Origin: CAIQPS01 sp964631965
Lineage (GTDB): Bacteria > Actinomycetota > Thermoleophilia > RBG-16-64-13
Length of the DNA stretch: 15,595 nt
Assembly: GCA_964631965.1 (NCBI GenBank)
Contig: CAZWAR010000073.1
Coordinates: 1 to 15,595 of the forward strand
Reading direction: 5' to 3'
Shown here piece by piece: positions 1-8,102 of the stretch (positions are counted from its first letter, which is position 1; every line of letters starts with the position of its first letter). A program made the translations under genes and the position numbers. The notes under the pieces were generated by a model. It was not told the origin of the DNA. It saw only the letters and a program-made list of their open reading frames with translations, and made no database searches.

Positions 1-52
1 AGGCAACGGGTTTTGGTCCCGTGATGCGTAGGTTCGAATCCTGCCGCCCCAG
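1..52 (+). tRNA. tRNA-Gln (anticodon TTG), 5' end outside the window
   Basis: The anticodon stem ACGGG/CCCGT encloses the 7-nt loop TTTTGGT at 11-17, so the anticodon at 13-15 is TTG, reading Gln CAA. The T arm is at 28-44, with loop TTCGAAT flanked by GTAGG and CCTGC (one G-T pair). The acceptor 3' strand is CGCCCCA at 45-51, followed by discriminator G52, as is usual for tRNA-Gln. CCA is not encoded. The D arm and 5' acceptor strand lie before the window. A tRNA-Gln just upstream of glmU is a common actinobacterial arrangement. Confidence 0.93.
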
Positions 53-88
53 CTTTGTTGATGTAATCGGTCGATCTCTCTCGGTGTC

Positions 89-865
89 ATGAGGTGTGCT
101 CTGGGTGCCAGTCCCAACATCTCGACTGTCGTCGTGCTGGCCGCGGGTCAGGGCAAGCGCATGAAGTCCGACCTGCCCAAAGTGCTACACCCGGTGTGCG
201 GCAAGCCGATGTTGTTGCATGTGCTCGCGGCCGCGGCTGCTGTGAAGGCGGAAAGGATCGTGGTCGTCCTCGGACATGGGCATTCTTTGGTAGAACCCCA
301 TCTGCCCGCCGGCTGTGTGGTCGCCCTGCAGGGGCAGCAGCGCGGAACCGGCCACGCCGTCCTTTGCGCGGCGGAGCACATTCTTCCCGGTCCGTTCGTG
401 GTGTTGGCGGGTGACACGCCGCTCATCACCGGGGCGGTGTTGCGAGACCTGGTGGAACACCATCTGGCCTCCGGCGCCACGGCCACGGTCCTCACCACGG
501 AACTCGACGATCCGACCGGCTATGGCCGGGTGGTCCGGGATGAAGCGGGTGACGTGGCGAGGATCGTGGAACACCGGGATGCCGCCGAGTTCGAACTGGG
601 GCTCAACGAGGTCAACAGCGGGATGTACGTGCTTCCCGCACCCCTTGCGTTGGAGATCCTGTCCGGTGTGGGTAGCGACAACGATCAAGGGGAGATATAC
701 GTCACCGACGTCGTAGCAGGGTTGCGGTCCCGCGGCGAGCGAGTGGCAGCCTGCACCGCGAGGGATGCCGCTCTGGTCCTGGGCGTGAATTCCAGAGAGG
801 AGCTGGCCCTCGCCGAGAGGGTGATGGAACGCCGTTCCAAAGGGACGTGTGCGGCCGGCGAGTGA
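89..865 (+). CDS. glmU: UDP-N-acetylglucosamine pyrophosphorylase, GlmU N-terminal domain only
   Basis: The product (258 aa) is the uridylyltransferase half of GlmU, which makes UDP-GlcNAc from GlcNAc-1-phosphate and UTP in the cytoplasm for peptidoglycan synthesis. The nucleotide-binding signature LAAGQGKRM with PKVLH is at residues 18-34. QQRGTGHAV is at 83-91, GDTPL with the Mg-binding Asp at about 109, GYGRV at 144-148, EVNSGMYV at 174-181, and the second metal ligand Asn in GVNSREEL at about 234. The protein stops about 20 residues into the linker helix. The left-handed beta-helix acetyltransferase domain of normal GlmU (about 450-490 aa) is absent, and there is no room for it before prs. 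ATG 89 is the first usable in-frame start; its ribosome site is weak. It therefore probably cannot acetylate glucosamine-1-phosphate, so another enzyme would have to do this. Confidence 0.9.
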   Translation: MRCALGASPNISTVVVLAAGQGKRMKSDLPKVLHPVCGKPMLLHVLAAAAAVKAERIVVVLGHGHSLVEPHLPAGCVVALQGQQRGTGHAVLCAAEHILPGPFVVLAGDTPLITGAVLRDLVEHHLASGATATVLTTELDDPTGYGRVVRDEAGDVARIVEHRDAAEFELGLNEVNSGMYVLPAPLALEILSGVGSDNDQGEIYVTDVVAGLRSRGERVAACTARDAALVLGVNSREELALAERVMERRSKGTCAAGE

Positions 866-870
866 GGTCG

Positions 871-951
871 GAATAGGCGACGAGCGGCGGCCGGTAGTGA
901 TACCGTACGGGATGGATGTGAGGGCCGTACTTCGGGAGGAGGGCCACGAGG
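871..951 (+). promoter_or_regulatory. glmU-prs intergenic region: possible promoter and prs ribosome-binding site
   Basis: A strong Shine-Dalgarno run, GGGAGGAGG at 934-942, lies 9 nt before the prs ATG. Upstream, GAATAG (871-876) and TACCGT (901-906, a TANNNT-type -10 candidate) are spaced almost like the matching words in the duplicated elements at 6820 and 8952 (30 versus 32 nt apart). The rest does not align without gaps. CGGTA-GTGA-TACCG at 892-905 could also form a 5-bp hairpin with a GNRA-type loop. The ribosome site is clear; the promoter is a guess. Confidence 0.3.
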
Positions 952-1947
952 ATGGGAGATTGGGAGCCGCGGCGGTGCGCCCGCATCACGCCTGAGCGCT
1001 CGCTCATGGTGTTTTCGGGGCGGGGCACGCCGGTGCTAGCAGAGAAGGTGGCGGAGAAGCTCGGGATAGAGCTGGGTCAAGTGGACATCCGTACCTTCGC
1101 CGACGGCGAGATCTACGTCAAGTACATGGAGAGCATCCGTGATGCCGACGTCTTCATCATCCAATCCACATGCCGACCGGTCAACGAGAACCTCATCGAG
1201 TTGCTCATCATGATCCAGGCGGCCCGTCTCGCTTCTGCCCATCGGGTCACCGCTGTGGTTCCGTGGATGGGCTACTCGCGACAGGACAAGAAGAGCTGTC
1301 CCCGAGAGCCGATAACTGCTCGTCTGGTGGCCGACATCATCGAGGCGGCAGGGGCCGACAGGGTCATCACCATGGACCTTCATGCCGGCCAGCTGCAGGG
1401 CTTCTTCAGCGTTCCTGTGGATCACATGACCGCTCTTTCGATGATCGCAGACTACTTCAAGCTGAAGGGTCTCACGGATGTCGTGGTCGTCTCGCCCGAC
1501 GCCGGCGGCCTCAAGACCGCCAAGCGCCTGGCCGACCGCATGGAGTGCGAGGTGGCCGTCCTCACCAAGCTGCGGCCTGAGCACAATGTCTCGAGAGTGA
1601 TGCACGTCATCGGCGACGTGGAAGGCAAGACGGCCATCATCATCGACGACATCATCGATACGGCCGGGACTCTGGTGAACGGCGTTCAGGCCCTCATCGA
1701 CAAGGGGGCGAAAGACGTCTACGCCTCCTGCACCCACCCGGTCCTCTCCGGTCCGGCCTATGAGCGCATCGCCGCATCGGCTCTCAAGGAGGTGGTAGTC
1801 ACCGATACCATCCCCCTCCGGGAGGGAGTCGACCACGAGAAGATTGTGGTACTATCCACGGCCGGTATCTTGGCGGATACCATCAAAGCCGTGTTCACAG
1901 GGGACTCGGTGAGTGAGTTGTTCCAGGGAGAGAACCAGCTTTTCTAG
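952..1947 (+). CDS. prs: Ribose-phosphate pyrophosphokinase (PRPP synthetase), class I
   Basis: Transfers pyrophosphate from ATP to ribose-5-phosphate to give PRPP for purine, pyrimidine, His, Trp and NAD synthesis. The 331-aa product has FADGEIYVK (49-57), the ATP-binding stretch around GYSRQDKK (107-114), the Mg-binding His in MDLHAGQLQGFF (His144), the ribose-phosphate segment VVSPDAGG (179-186), a catalytic flexible loop near Lys206, and the PRPP-binding loop DDIIDTAGT (232-240). The classic family start would be Met19 (MVFSGRG), but the ATG at 952 has the strong ribosome site, and N-terminal extensions of this size are normal in actinobacterial Prs, so I keep 952. It lies 86 bp after glmU and 23 bp before rplY, in the usual glmU-prs-rplY-pth order. 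Confidence 0.97.
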   Translation: MGDWEPRRCARITPERSLMVFSGRGTPVLAEKVAEKLGIELGQVDIRTFADGEIYVKYMESIRDADVFIIQSTCRPVNENLIELLIMIQAARLASAHRVTAVVPWMGYSRQDKKSCPREPITARLVADIIEAAGADRVITMDLHAGQLQGFFSVPVDHMTALSMIADYFKLKGLTDVVVVSPDAGGLKTAKRLADRMECEVAVLTKLRPEHNVSRVMHVIGDVEGKTAIIIDDIIDTAGTLVNGVQALIDKGAKDVYASCTHPVLSGPAYERIAASALKEVVVTDTIPLREGVDHEKIVVLSTAGILADTIKAVFTGDSVSELFQGENQLF

Positions 1948-1970
1948 CTGCACTGGTTGAGGAGACGACT

Positions 1971-2621
1971 ATGGACACCGTGAAGCTGCAGGTCAACGAA
2001 CGGGAGCTGACCGGCAATGGGCCGGCCCGCCGGCTGCGAGCCGAAGGCCTTCTTCCCGGTGTCGTCTACGGCAAGGGAATCGAGCCTAAGGCCGTGTCCG
2101 TGAGTCTGGAGGAGCTGAATGCGGCTCTGCACCAGCATGGGCACAACGTGGTCCTCGAGTTCGAGATGGGCGGCAAGCCGACCAAGGGCAAGAAGAAGGC
2201 GGCGACCCACTACGCCGTTGTGAAGGAATTGCAGCGTCATCCGACCAAGCGTCACCTCTTGCACGTGGACCTGCACGAGGTGGACCTGGCGGTCGAGATT
2301 GAGGCGTCGGTGCCGGTCGAGTTTGTGGGGACGCCGGCGGGCGTCGTCGACGGCGGTGTCGTCGACTTCGTCCATCGCGAGGTCACCGTTCGCGCCCTTC
2401 CCTCCGCCATTCCCGAGAAGGTCTTCTTGGACGTCGCTCATCTCCGGGTCGGTCAGCACCTCACCGTCGAGGCTCTGGAGGCCCCGGCCGGCGCGCAGAT
2501 CGTAGATGATCCGAGCATGATCGTGGTGGCGATCGTCCCGCCGCGAGTCGAACAGGTCGCTGTCGTCGAGGAAGCCGAAGCCGAGCCTGAAGTGGTGGGC
2601 GAGGCCGAGAGCGAGGAATAA
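1971..2621 (+). CDS. rplY: 50S ribosomal protein L25/TL5 (general stress protein Ctc)
   Basis: A 5S-rRNA-binding ribosomal protein of the long two-domain Ctc/TL5 type (216 aa). The L25 domain is about residues 3-100, with GNGPARRLRAEGLLPGVVYG (16-34) as its hallmark and RHLLHVDLHEVD near its end. The TL5 C-terminal beta domain is about 103-195, with VPVEFVGTPAG and PEKVFLDVAHLRVGQ. An acidic Glu/Ala tail (199-216) is typical of actinobacterial versions. The start is supported by GAGGAG at about 1959-1964, shortly before ATG 1971. It sits between prs and pth, as in many bacteria, and is probably cotranscribed with them. Confidence 0.96.
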   Translation: MDTVKLQVNERELTGNGPARRLRAEGLLPGVVYGKGIEPKAVSVSLEELNAALHQHGHNVVLEFEMGGKPTKGKKKAATHYAVVKELQRHPTKRHLLHVDLHEVDLAVEIEASVPVEFVGTPAGVVDGGVVDFVHREVTVRALPSAIPEKVFLDVAHLRVGQHLTVEALEAPAGAQIVDDPSMIVVAIVPPRVEQVAVVEEAEAEPEVVGEAESEE

Positions 2622-2653
2622 CCTCCGGGGCAGTGGTGGCTGCCGGGACATAG

Positions 2654-3274
2654 GTGGACGCTCCCGTTTATCTTCTTGTCGCCCTGGGGAATCCTGGGCG
2701 GGAATACCAGTTCCACCGGCACAATGCGGGCTTCATGGTGGGCGAAGAATTGCGGCTGCGGCATGGTCTGCCCACGCTGCGCTCCAAGTTCCAGGGCCTC
2801 ACAGCTGAGGGGAGGATCGCTGGAAAGCGCGTGGTTCTCCTCCTTCCCATGACGTTCATGAATCTGTCCGGACGTGCCGCCGCCGAGGCTGCCCGGTTCT
2901 ACAAGGTGCCGGCTGACCGGATACTCGTGATCCACGATGAGGTCGAGTTGCCGTTCGGTGAGGTTCGTTTGAAAGAAGGCCAGGGATTGGGAGGTCACAA
3001 CGGCCTGCGTAGCATGCAACAGTCGCTGGGAACGCGCGATTTCTGGCGCCTCCGCGTGGGCGTGGGGCGGCCGGATCAGCCGACCAAGCAACTCATCGAC
3101 CACGTATTGAGCGACTTCAGCGAACCGCGCGATGAAGTGTTGGCCCTCATCGGCAAGGCAGCCGACCTGGCCGAGGGGTGGCTGGCGGGGCGGGGCGACG
3201 AGACGCCGGGCGCCGACCCGCGGCACGGCGGCCCAGGCCGCGATGCGCGGGGCGACGCCTCATGCCCCGCCTGA
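2654..3274 (+). CDS. pth: Peptidyl-tRNA hydrolase
   Basis: Recycles peptidyl-tRNA dropped by stalled ribosomes by cutting the ester bond between peptide and tRNA. The 206-aa product has the expected catalytic set: Asn13 in LGNPGREY, His23 in RHNAGF, Asn70 in MTFMN, Asp95 in VIHDEVELPFG and Asn116 in GGHNGLRS (E. coli equivalents N10, H20, N68, D93, N114). The C-terminal 25 or so residues are Gly/Asp/Arg-rich and look disordered. The start is GTG 2654: the codon just before it in frame is TAG, so nothing further upstream is possible, and the length before the GNPG motif fits the family. The ribosome site is poor, so translation may depend on the upstream gene. The 3' end overlaps the start of mfd by 13 nt. 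Confidence 0.95.
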   Translation: MDAPVYLLVALGNPGREYQFHRHNAGFMVGEELRLRHGLPTLRSKFQGLTAEGRIAGKRVVLLLPMTFMNLSGRAAAEAARFYKVPADRILVIHDEVELPFGEVRLKEGQGLGGHNGLRSMQQSLGTRDFWRLRVGVGRPDQPTKQLIDHVLSDFSEPRDEVLALIGKAADLAEGWLAGRGDETPGADPRHGGPGRDARGDASCPA

Positions 3275-6200
3275 CCGACTTCCTCCGCGGCTATCCGCCG
3301 TTCGAGGAGTTCCTCGAGCGGGGCTCCGCCGCCGGCCTGGGCGGGACTCCAGGCGCTGCTGCAATGGGGGCCCGCACTCACCTGACCGCCCCGAGCTTCG
3401 TCCATCCCTACCTGACTGCGGTCGTCGCTGGCCGACGACCGTGGCGCGAGGGAGCTCTACTCATCGTGGCGGCCAACCAAGATGCCGCGATGGAGCTCGA
3501 GCACGAACTGACCCTGTATCTTCCCGACCGATCGGTGGTGTACCTTCCCCCGCGCGGCGTCTGGTACGGCTCGGAAGGAGAGGTCCAGCCCCGCGTGGCC
3601 GGGCGTCGGGCGCGAGCCGTGATGGCTCTCACCGCAGCCGCTGGGGTTGAGGCGGCGGCCGGGGATGCCGGCCTTGCTGCGGTGGCCACTGGGGCCGCGG
3701 CCCCGCTCGTGATCGTGGAGGCCACCACCCTCATGGAGGGTGTGATTCCACCGGCCGGGCCGCCGCTGGACGTGGCCGCAGGAGACCGCTTGGACTTCGA
3801 GGCCCTCACGCGCCGGCTGGCGACCCTCGGCTACTCCCGGGTGGACCAAGTGGAGGATGCCGGGGAGTTCTCGGTGCGGGGCGGCCTCATCGACGTGTTC
3901 CCGTCCACCGAGCGCTACCCGGTGAGGGTGGAGTTCTGGGGCGACGAAATCGAAAGTCTGCGCAGCTTCTCCGTGTTCTCCCAGCGCTCCCTGGGGCCCC
4001 TCGACAGCGTGCGCCTGCATGCGGCCGCCGAGGGAGCTGGCCAAGAGCCGGTCAACGTGCTGACGTTGCTCCCGGACGAGACCCGCGTACTGCGGCTCGA
4101 CCCGGCGCGCGCCCGCGCCCGGGTGGAGGCCTTCCAGACGGAGTTGGTGGACGTGCTCGGCGCCAGCTATGCGGGGGACGAGTACGAGAGCTGGGCCGAG
4201 GTCGAGGAGCGGCTGGCCTCCCTGCCGGGGCTCACCCTCGACTCGATGGGGATGGCCGCTGCCGAGGCGGAGACCCTGGACGAGGTACCGACGTTCCGGG
4301 CCGGCAGTGGGGAATTGCCGGTGACGAACCTCCCCGAGGCGGAGGAGGCCATGCGCCGTCTGGTGGGCGACGGCTACCGCGTGGTCATCGCTTTCGAGCA
4401 GCGGGCCGAAGCGGAACGGGCCGGATACGTACTGCGGCGGGTGACCGGGACGCTGGTGCACGGGAGAGAGGTGGAGGCCGGACCGGGTATCTCCTTTCTG
4501 CCGGTGGCGCTCAGACGGCACTTCCTCATTCCCGAGATCAAGCTTGCCCTGCTCACCGATGCCCAGGTGTTCCCACGGAGGCACAAGGCCGCGGCCGTGC
4601 GCCGGCCCACGCCTGGCGTTTCGCTCTCCAGTTTCCGCGACCTGCGCAAGGGTGACTTCGTCGTGCACGAAGACCATGGGGTGGGGCGGTTCGAGGGCAT
4701 ATCCACCAAGACGGTGGCCGGGGTCACCCGAGACTACCTGGACCTCGCGTACAGGGACAGGGACATGCTGTACGTCCCGCACGACCAGATCGGTAAGGTC
4801 ATGCGGTACGTGGGCGCCGGCGGCGCGGCCCCGGCACTGTCGAAGCTGGGCGGCAGGGCCTGGGAGCACATCAAGAGCCGGGTGCGCAAGGCTGCCCGCC
4901 AGGTGGCCGGCGAACTCCTGCATCTCTATGCGCTTCGCCAGGCCACCAAAGGCTTCAGCTTCTCCGAGGACAACGAATGGCAGGTGCGTTTCGAGAAGGC
5001 CTTCCCCTACGAGGAGACCGAGGACCAACTCCGGGCCATCGACGCCGTGAAGGACGACATGGAGTCGGATCATCCCATGGACCGTCTGCTCTGCGGCGAC
5101 GTGGGCTACGGCAAGACCGAGGTGGCCCTGCGCGCGGCCTTCAAGGCCGTGCAGGACAGCAAGCAGGTGATGATGCTGGTGCCGACCACGATCCTGGCCC
5201 AGCAGCACTACGGGACCTTCCGAGAGCGGATGGCCGAGTTCCCGGTTAAGGTGGAGATGATCTCCCGATTCCGGTCGGCGGCGGAGCAGAGGAAGATCAG
5301 CAACGATTTTGCTGCGGGCAAGGTGGATGTCCTCGTCGGTACCCATCGCCTGCTCTCGGAGGACATCAAACCGAAGGACCTGGGCCTCGTGATCGTCGAC
5401 GAGGAGCAGCGCTTCGGCGTCGGCCAGAAGGAAGCCCTCCGCCGGTTGAAGCTTCGGGTGGACGTGCTCACCCTCACCGCCACCCCGATCCCGCGGACCC
5501 TGCAGATGTCGCTCTCCGGGGTGCGGGACATCACGGTCATCGAGACGCCTCCGCGCGACCGCCATCCCATCCAGACGTACGTCGGCCTCTACGACGGAGG
5601 CATGGTGGATCGGGCCATCGAACGGGAGGTCGATCGGGGCGGGCAGGTGTACTACCTGCACAACCGGGTGGAGACCATCGACAAGGCGGCCGTGAAGCTG
5701 CGCGCGTCCATGCCCGAGGTCCGCTTCGTCGTCGCGCACGGGCAGATGCCCGAACAGGACCTGGAGCGGGTCATGATGGACTTCCTGCGCGGCGACCAGG
5801 ATGTCCTTGTGAGCACAACCATCATCGAGAGCGGCCTCGACATCCCCAACGCCAATACCCTCATCGTGGAGAGGGCGGACCTGTTGGGTCTCGCTCAGCT
5901 CTATCAGATCCGCGGAAGAATCGGGCGGTCCGCCCGGGTGGCGCACGCCTTCCTCTTTCACCCGGACGAAGCCGTGCTCACCGAGGAGGCGGTGGCCCGG
6001 CTCTCGACGCTGGCGGACTACACGGAATTGGGATCCGGTTTCAAGATTGCCATGCGCGACCTCGAGATTCGCGGAGCCGGTGAGCTCCTGGGGGAAGAGC
6101 AGTCCGGCCACATCGCCGCGGTGGGCTTCGAGATGTATCTCTCCATGCTGGAGGAGGCCACCCGGGAGCTGCAGGGTGAGACGGCACCTCCCGCGGAGAA

Positions 6201-6752
6201 GTACGCCCGGGTGGATATCGGGATCGACGCGCACGTCCCCCAGACCTTCATCGGATACGAGGCAGCGAGGGTGGACCTGCACCGGCGGGTCGCTTCGGCC
6301 GGGAGCCGCGACGAACTCGCCGATCTGCGGGCCGAGCTCATCGATCGTTTCGGCGAGCTACCCGGGCCGGTGGACAACCTGATCTTCCTGGGCGAGGTGC
6401 GAGTGCAGGTCCAGGGTCTGGGCGCGGATTCCCTGGCGGTGAGGCAGGATCGCCTCACCATGAGCGGGTTGACCTTGCCGGCAGGGTCGCGCGAGCGCCT
6501 GCGCTCGTCTGCTGCCTGTGCGAAAACGTCATCGGCGTGNNNNNNNNNNGGAGGTCCCCCCCCACCAGGGGGGGGTTCACGGGCCGGGCTGGGGGGGGGG
6601 CGCCCCCGCGCGCGCGCGACCGCCGCTACGTCTATGCCCCGCTGCAGGGTCAGTTGTCGCTCGGCTTCCGGGGTGAGTCGCGGAGCATCCGCGAGGTAGT
6701 CCAGGGAGTGCTCGATGATATACTGCCCCTCTCCACCGGAGAGGTGGAGTAG
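3262..6752 (+). CDS. mfd: Transcription-repair coupling factor Mfd, broken by an assembly gap near the 3' end
   Basis: An ATP-driven dsDNA translocase that removes RNA polymerase stalled at lesions and recruits UvrA. From ATG 3262, residues 1-about 400 form the UvrB-like N-terminal module. The CarD-like RNA-polymerase interaction domain begins at KGDFVVHEDHGVGRF (about 463). Motor motifs follow: Walker A GDVGYGKTE (612-620), DEEQ (713-716), LTATPIPRTLQMSL (about 738-751), a TRG-like QIRGRIGRSARVAHAF (from 882) and LEIRGAGELLGEEQSGH (from 934). The D7 domain starts near 990. The frame is intact to the N run at 6540-6549 (about 1092 codons). Beyond it the likely Mfd C terminus (RRYVYAPLQ onward, stop 6750-6752) is in a different frame, so the bases around 6500-6620 cannot be right. 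The start overlaps the pth stop by 13 nt, suggesting coupling. The longer frame from GTG 3178 adds an Arg/Ala-rich leader lying inside pth and was not used. Confidence 0.95.
6540..6549. other. Scaffold gap (10 Ns) inside mfd
   Basis: A run of exactly ten Ns interrupts the region encoding the Mfd C-terminal domain. The reading frame before the gap and the one carrying the recognisable C terminus after it differ, so the true number of missing bases is not ten, or the flanks contain indels, or both. Confidence 0.98.
6550..6620. repeat. G/C homopolymer and CG-repeat tract next to the gap, probably low-quality contig end
   Basis: Directly after the Ns there are eight C, ACCA, then eight G (6556-6575, a perfect inverted repeat), then ten G at 6591-6600, then a C-rich stretch and alternating CG to about 6618. 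No frame through it gives Mfd-like protein. No comparable homopolymer run occurs elsewhere in the window. Either it is a sequencing or assembly artefact at a contig end, or a strong natural hairpin caused the gap; the artefact is more likely. Confidence 0.7.
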
Positions 6753-6819
6753 CAGGTTGCTGAGAAGTGATGCCTCGTCGCAGGAACGCGCTGGCTGCGC
6801 GCGAGAGACGGACCAGACG

Positions 6820-6871
6820 GAGTGGGAATAGCAGTGCTATTGCCGCGACTGAGGACATGCTATCGTGCCGC
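6820..6871 (+). promoter_or_regulatory. Promoter-like element, copy 1, upstream of the foldase-mazG pair
   Basis: This 52-nt block aligns without gaps to 8952-9003 upstream of eno, with 41 of 52 positions identical. Its 5' part has a perfect dyad, AATAGCA-G-TGCTATT (6827-6841). Its 3' part is the most conserved, including CGCGAC (6845-6850, last base five positions before it differs only at 6850) and ATCGTGCCGC (6862-6871). TGCTAT at 6858-6863 aligns with TACCAT in the other copy, which fits the TANNNT -10 of actinobacterial vegetative promoters. That would put +1 near 6870, just where similarity ends. No convincing -35 hexamer is visible; the dyad would cover about -44 to -30, where an activator or repressor could bind. 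The duplication is seen; promoter function is inferred. Confidence 0.55.
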
Positions 6872-6904
6872 CCGTTGCCTTCCGGCGGCCGGGGTTTTGC
6901 TTTT
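6867..6904 (+). terminator. Weak candidate terminator or attenuator in the leader of the foldase lipoprotein gene
   Basis: GCCGCC (6867-6872) can pair with GGCGGC (6884-6889), or CCGG (6882-6885) with CCGG (6889-6892). Downstream lies TTTTGCTTTT (6895-6904), a notable T-rich run in such G+C-rich DNA. It could end read-through from mfd or act as an attenuator. However, the stem is short, four to five bases separate it from the T run, and the inferred transcription start at about 6870 would remove part of the longer stem. Confidence 0.25.
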
Positions 6905-6950
6905 GAGCAGTCTTGCAGAGACCGATAGGGAGCCAGCGAAAAGGAGCCAC

Positions 6951-8102
6951 GTGGAGCTCAAGGTGATCCGCAGGTTCGCCTTCGCCCTCCTTCTCGTGCC
7001 TTTGATCCTCGTGATCTCCGGCTGCGGAGAGGGGCTGCCTCAAGGGGTCGTGGCTCAGGTGGGGGCGGCCTTCGTCACCCAGGAGCAGTACGATCTCTTG
7101 GAGGCTGCCTACCAGGCCTCGGGCCGAGTGCCCGACCCGCAGACCCAGCCGAAGGAGTACCACGTCTTCCAGGAAAGTCTGGCCCAGTACCTGGTGATGC
7201 TGGAAGTCCTGCGCCAGAAGGCGCCCAACTATGGGATCGCCATCACCGAAAGCGAAGTGGCTAGCCGCTTGAGCGACATCAAGGAGATGTTCGGGGGCGA
7301 TCAACAGCGGTTCGACGAGGCGCTCGATAAGGAGAAGCTCACCCTCGAGCAGTTCGAGGAGTCACTCCGCGAGAGGATGCTCATCGACGAGATGAAAGAG
7401 GTCGTGGTCAAAGACGTCACGGTCACCGAGGCGGAGGTCAAGGCCTACTACGATAGCCACAAGAGCGACTACACGACCCCGGAAGTCCGCGAGGTCAGGC
7501 ACATCCTCATCAGCCCCTTTGCCAAGGCGGCGGGCGGCACCGAGACCATCATCCCCACTGAGGGCGACTGGGAGGATGCCCGCCGGGAGGCCGACAAGGT
7601 GCGCAGCGAGATCCTGAACGGAACCGACTTCGGCGCCGAGGCCCGAAAGGTCTCAGACGATGAAGCCACCAAGGACGACGGGGGTGACCTGGGGGACATC
7701 ATCCGAGGCGAGATGGTGCCGGAGTTCGAAACTGCGGTGTTCAGCCTGAAGAAGGGGGAGTTGTCGCGTCCGGTGAGGACCGAGTATGGGTATCACCTCA
7801 TCCAGGTGACCGACATCACTCCGGAGATGCAGATGCCCTACGAGCAGGTCAAGGAGAAGATCCGCAGCGCCCTCCTGGCTTCACGCCAGACCGCGACCTG
7901 GGACGACTGGTTGCGACGGATGGAGGAAGAGTTGGGGGTGGCCTACCGCTCGGGGCTCACACCCTCCAAGCAGGCGGGCACGACCAGCACGATGATCCCG
8001 CTCACCTCGACGACGGTCACTACTGAGACCCCGGAGACCGGTGGGACGGGCGGGGATACTCGAGCGACCGAGCCGAACGCAGAGGACACGGGTTCCTCAT
8101 GA
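6951..8102 (+). CDS. Peptidyl-prolyl cis-trans isomerase lipoprotein, SurA_N plus PpiC parvulin (PrsA/SurA type)
   Basis: An exported foldase that isomerises Xaa-Pro bonds and assists folding outside the membrane. From GTG 6951 (383 aa), a lipoprotein signal with the lipobox ISGC gives lipidated Cys25. Residues about 32-172 are a charged, helical SurA_N-like chaperone part. Residues about 182-286 are a parvulin domain, with VRHILIS, GGDLG, EMVPEFETAVFSL, KGELSRPV and YGYHLIQV. The last 45 residues or so form a Thr/Ser-rich low-complexity tail, probably a flexible surface segment. The start was chosen because AAGGAG (6941-6946) lies 4 nt before it and it places the signal peptide at the N terminus; the open frame back to 6822 runs through the promoter-like element. 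It overlaps mazG as ATGA. In M. tuberculosis the lipoprotein LpqU lies in this neighbourhood, but between mazG and eno, and belongs to another family. Confidence 0.92.
   Translation: MELKVIRRFAFALLLVPLILVISGCGEGLPQGVVAQVGAAFVTQEQYDLLEAAYQASGRVPDPQTQPKEYHVFQESLAQYLVMLEVLRQKAPNYGIAITESEVASRLSDIKEMFGGDQQRFDEALDKEKLTLEQFEESLRERMLIDEMKEVVVKDVTVTEAEVKAYYDSHKSDYTTPEVREVRHILISPFAKAAGGTETIIPTEGDWEDARREADKVRSEILNGTDFGAEARKVSDDEATKDDGGDLGDIIRGEMVPEFETAVFSLKKGELSRPVRTEYGYHLIQVTDITPEMQMPYEQVKEKIRSALLASRQTATWDDWLRRMEEELGVAYRSGLTPSKQAGTTSTMIPLTSTTVTTETPETGGTGGDTRATEPNAEDTGSS

Noticed and set aside
3178..3261. Upstream GTG start for mfd
   Set aside because: It adds 28 Arg/Ala/Gly-rich residues coded inside pth; ATG 3262, overlapping the pth stop, gives the family-like N terminus MPRLTDFL.
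3457..6282. A 941-codon open frame on the minus strand, opposite mfd
   Set aside because: It is antisense to clearly conserved mfd codons and its translation (His/Gly/Asp-rich, no motifs) is typical of shadow frames in G+C-rich genes.
6787..6801. CGCGC-TGGCT-GCGCG hairpin as the mfd terminator
   Set aside because: Only 5 bp and no T run follows.
6822..6950. Upstream extension of the foldase reading frame
   Set aside because: It runs through the duplicated promoter-like element, puts the signal peptide in the interior and lacks a ribosome site; GTG 6951 has AAGGAG and an N-terminal signal.
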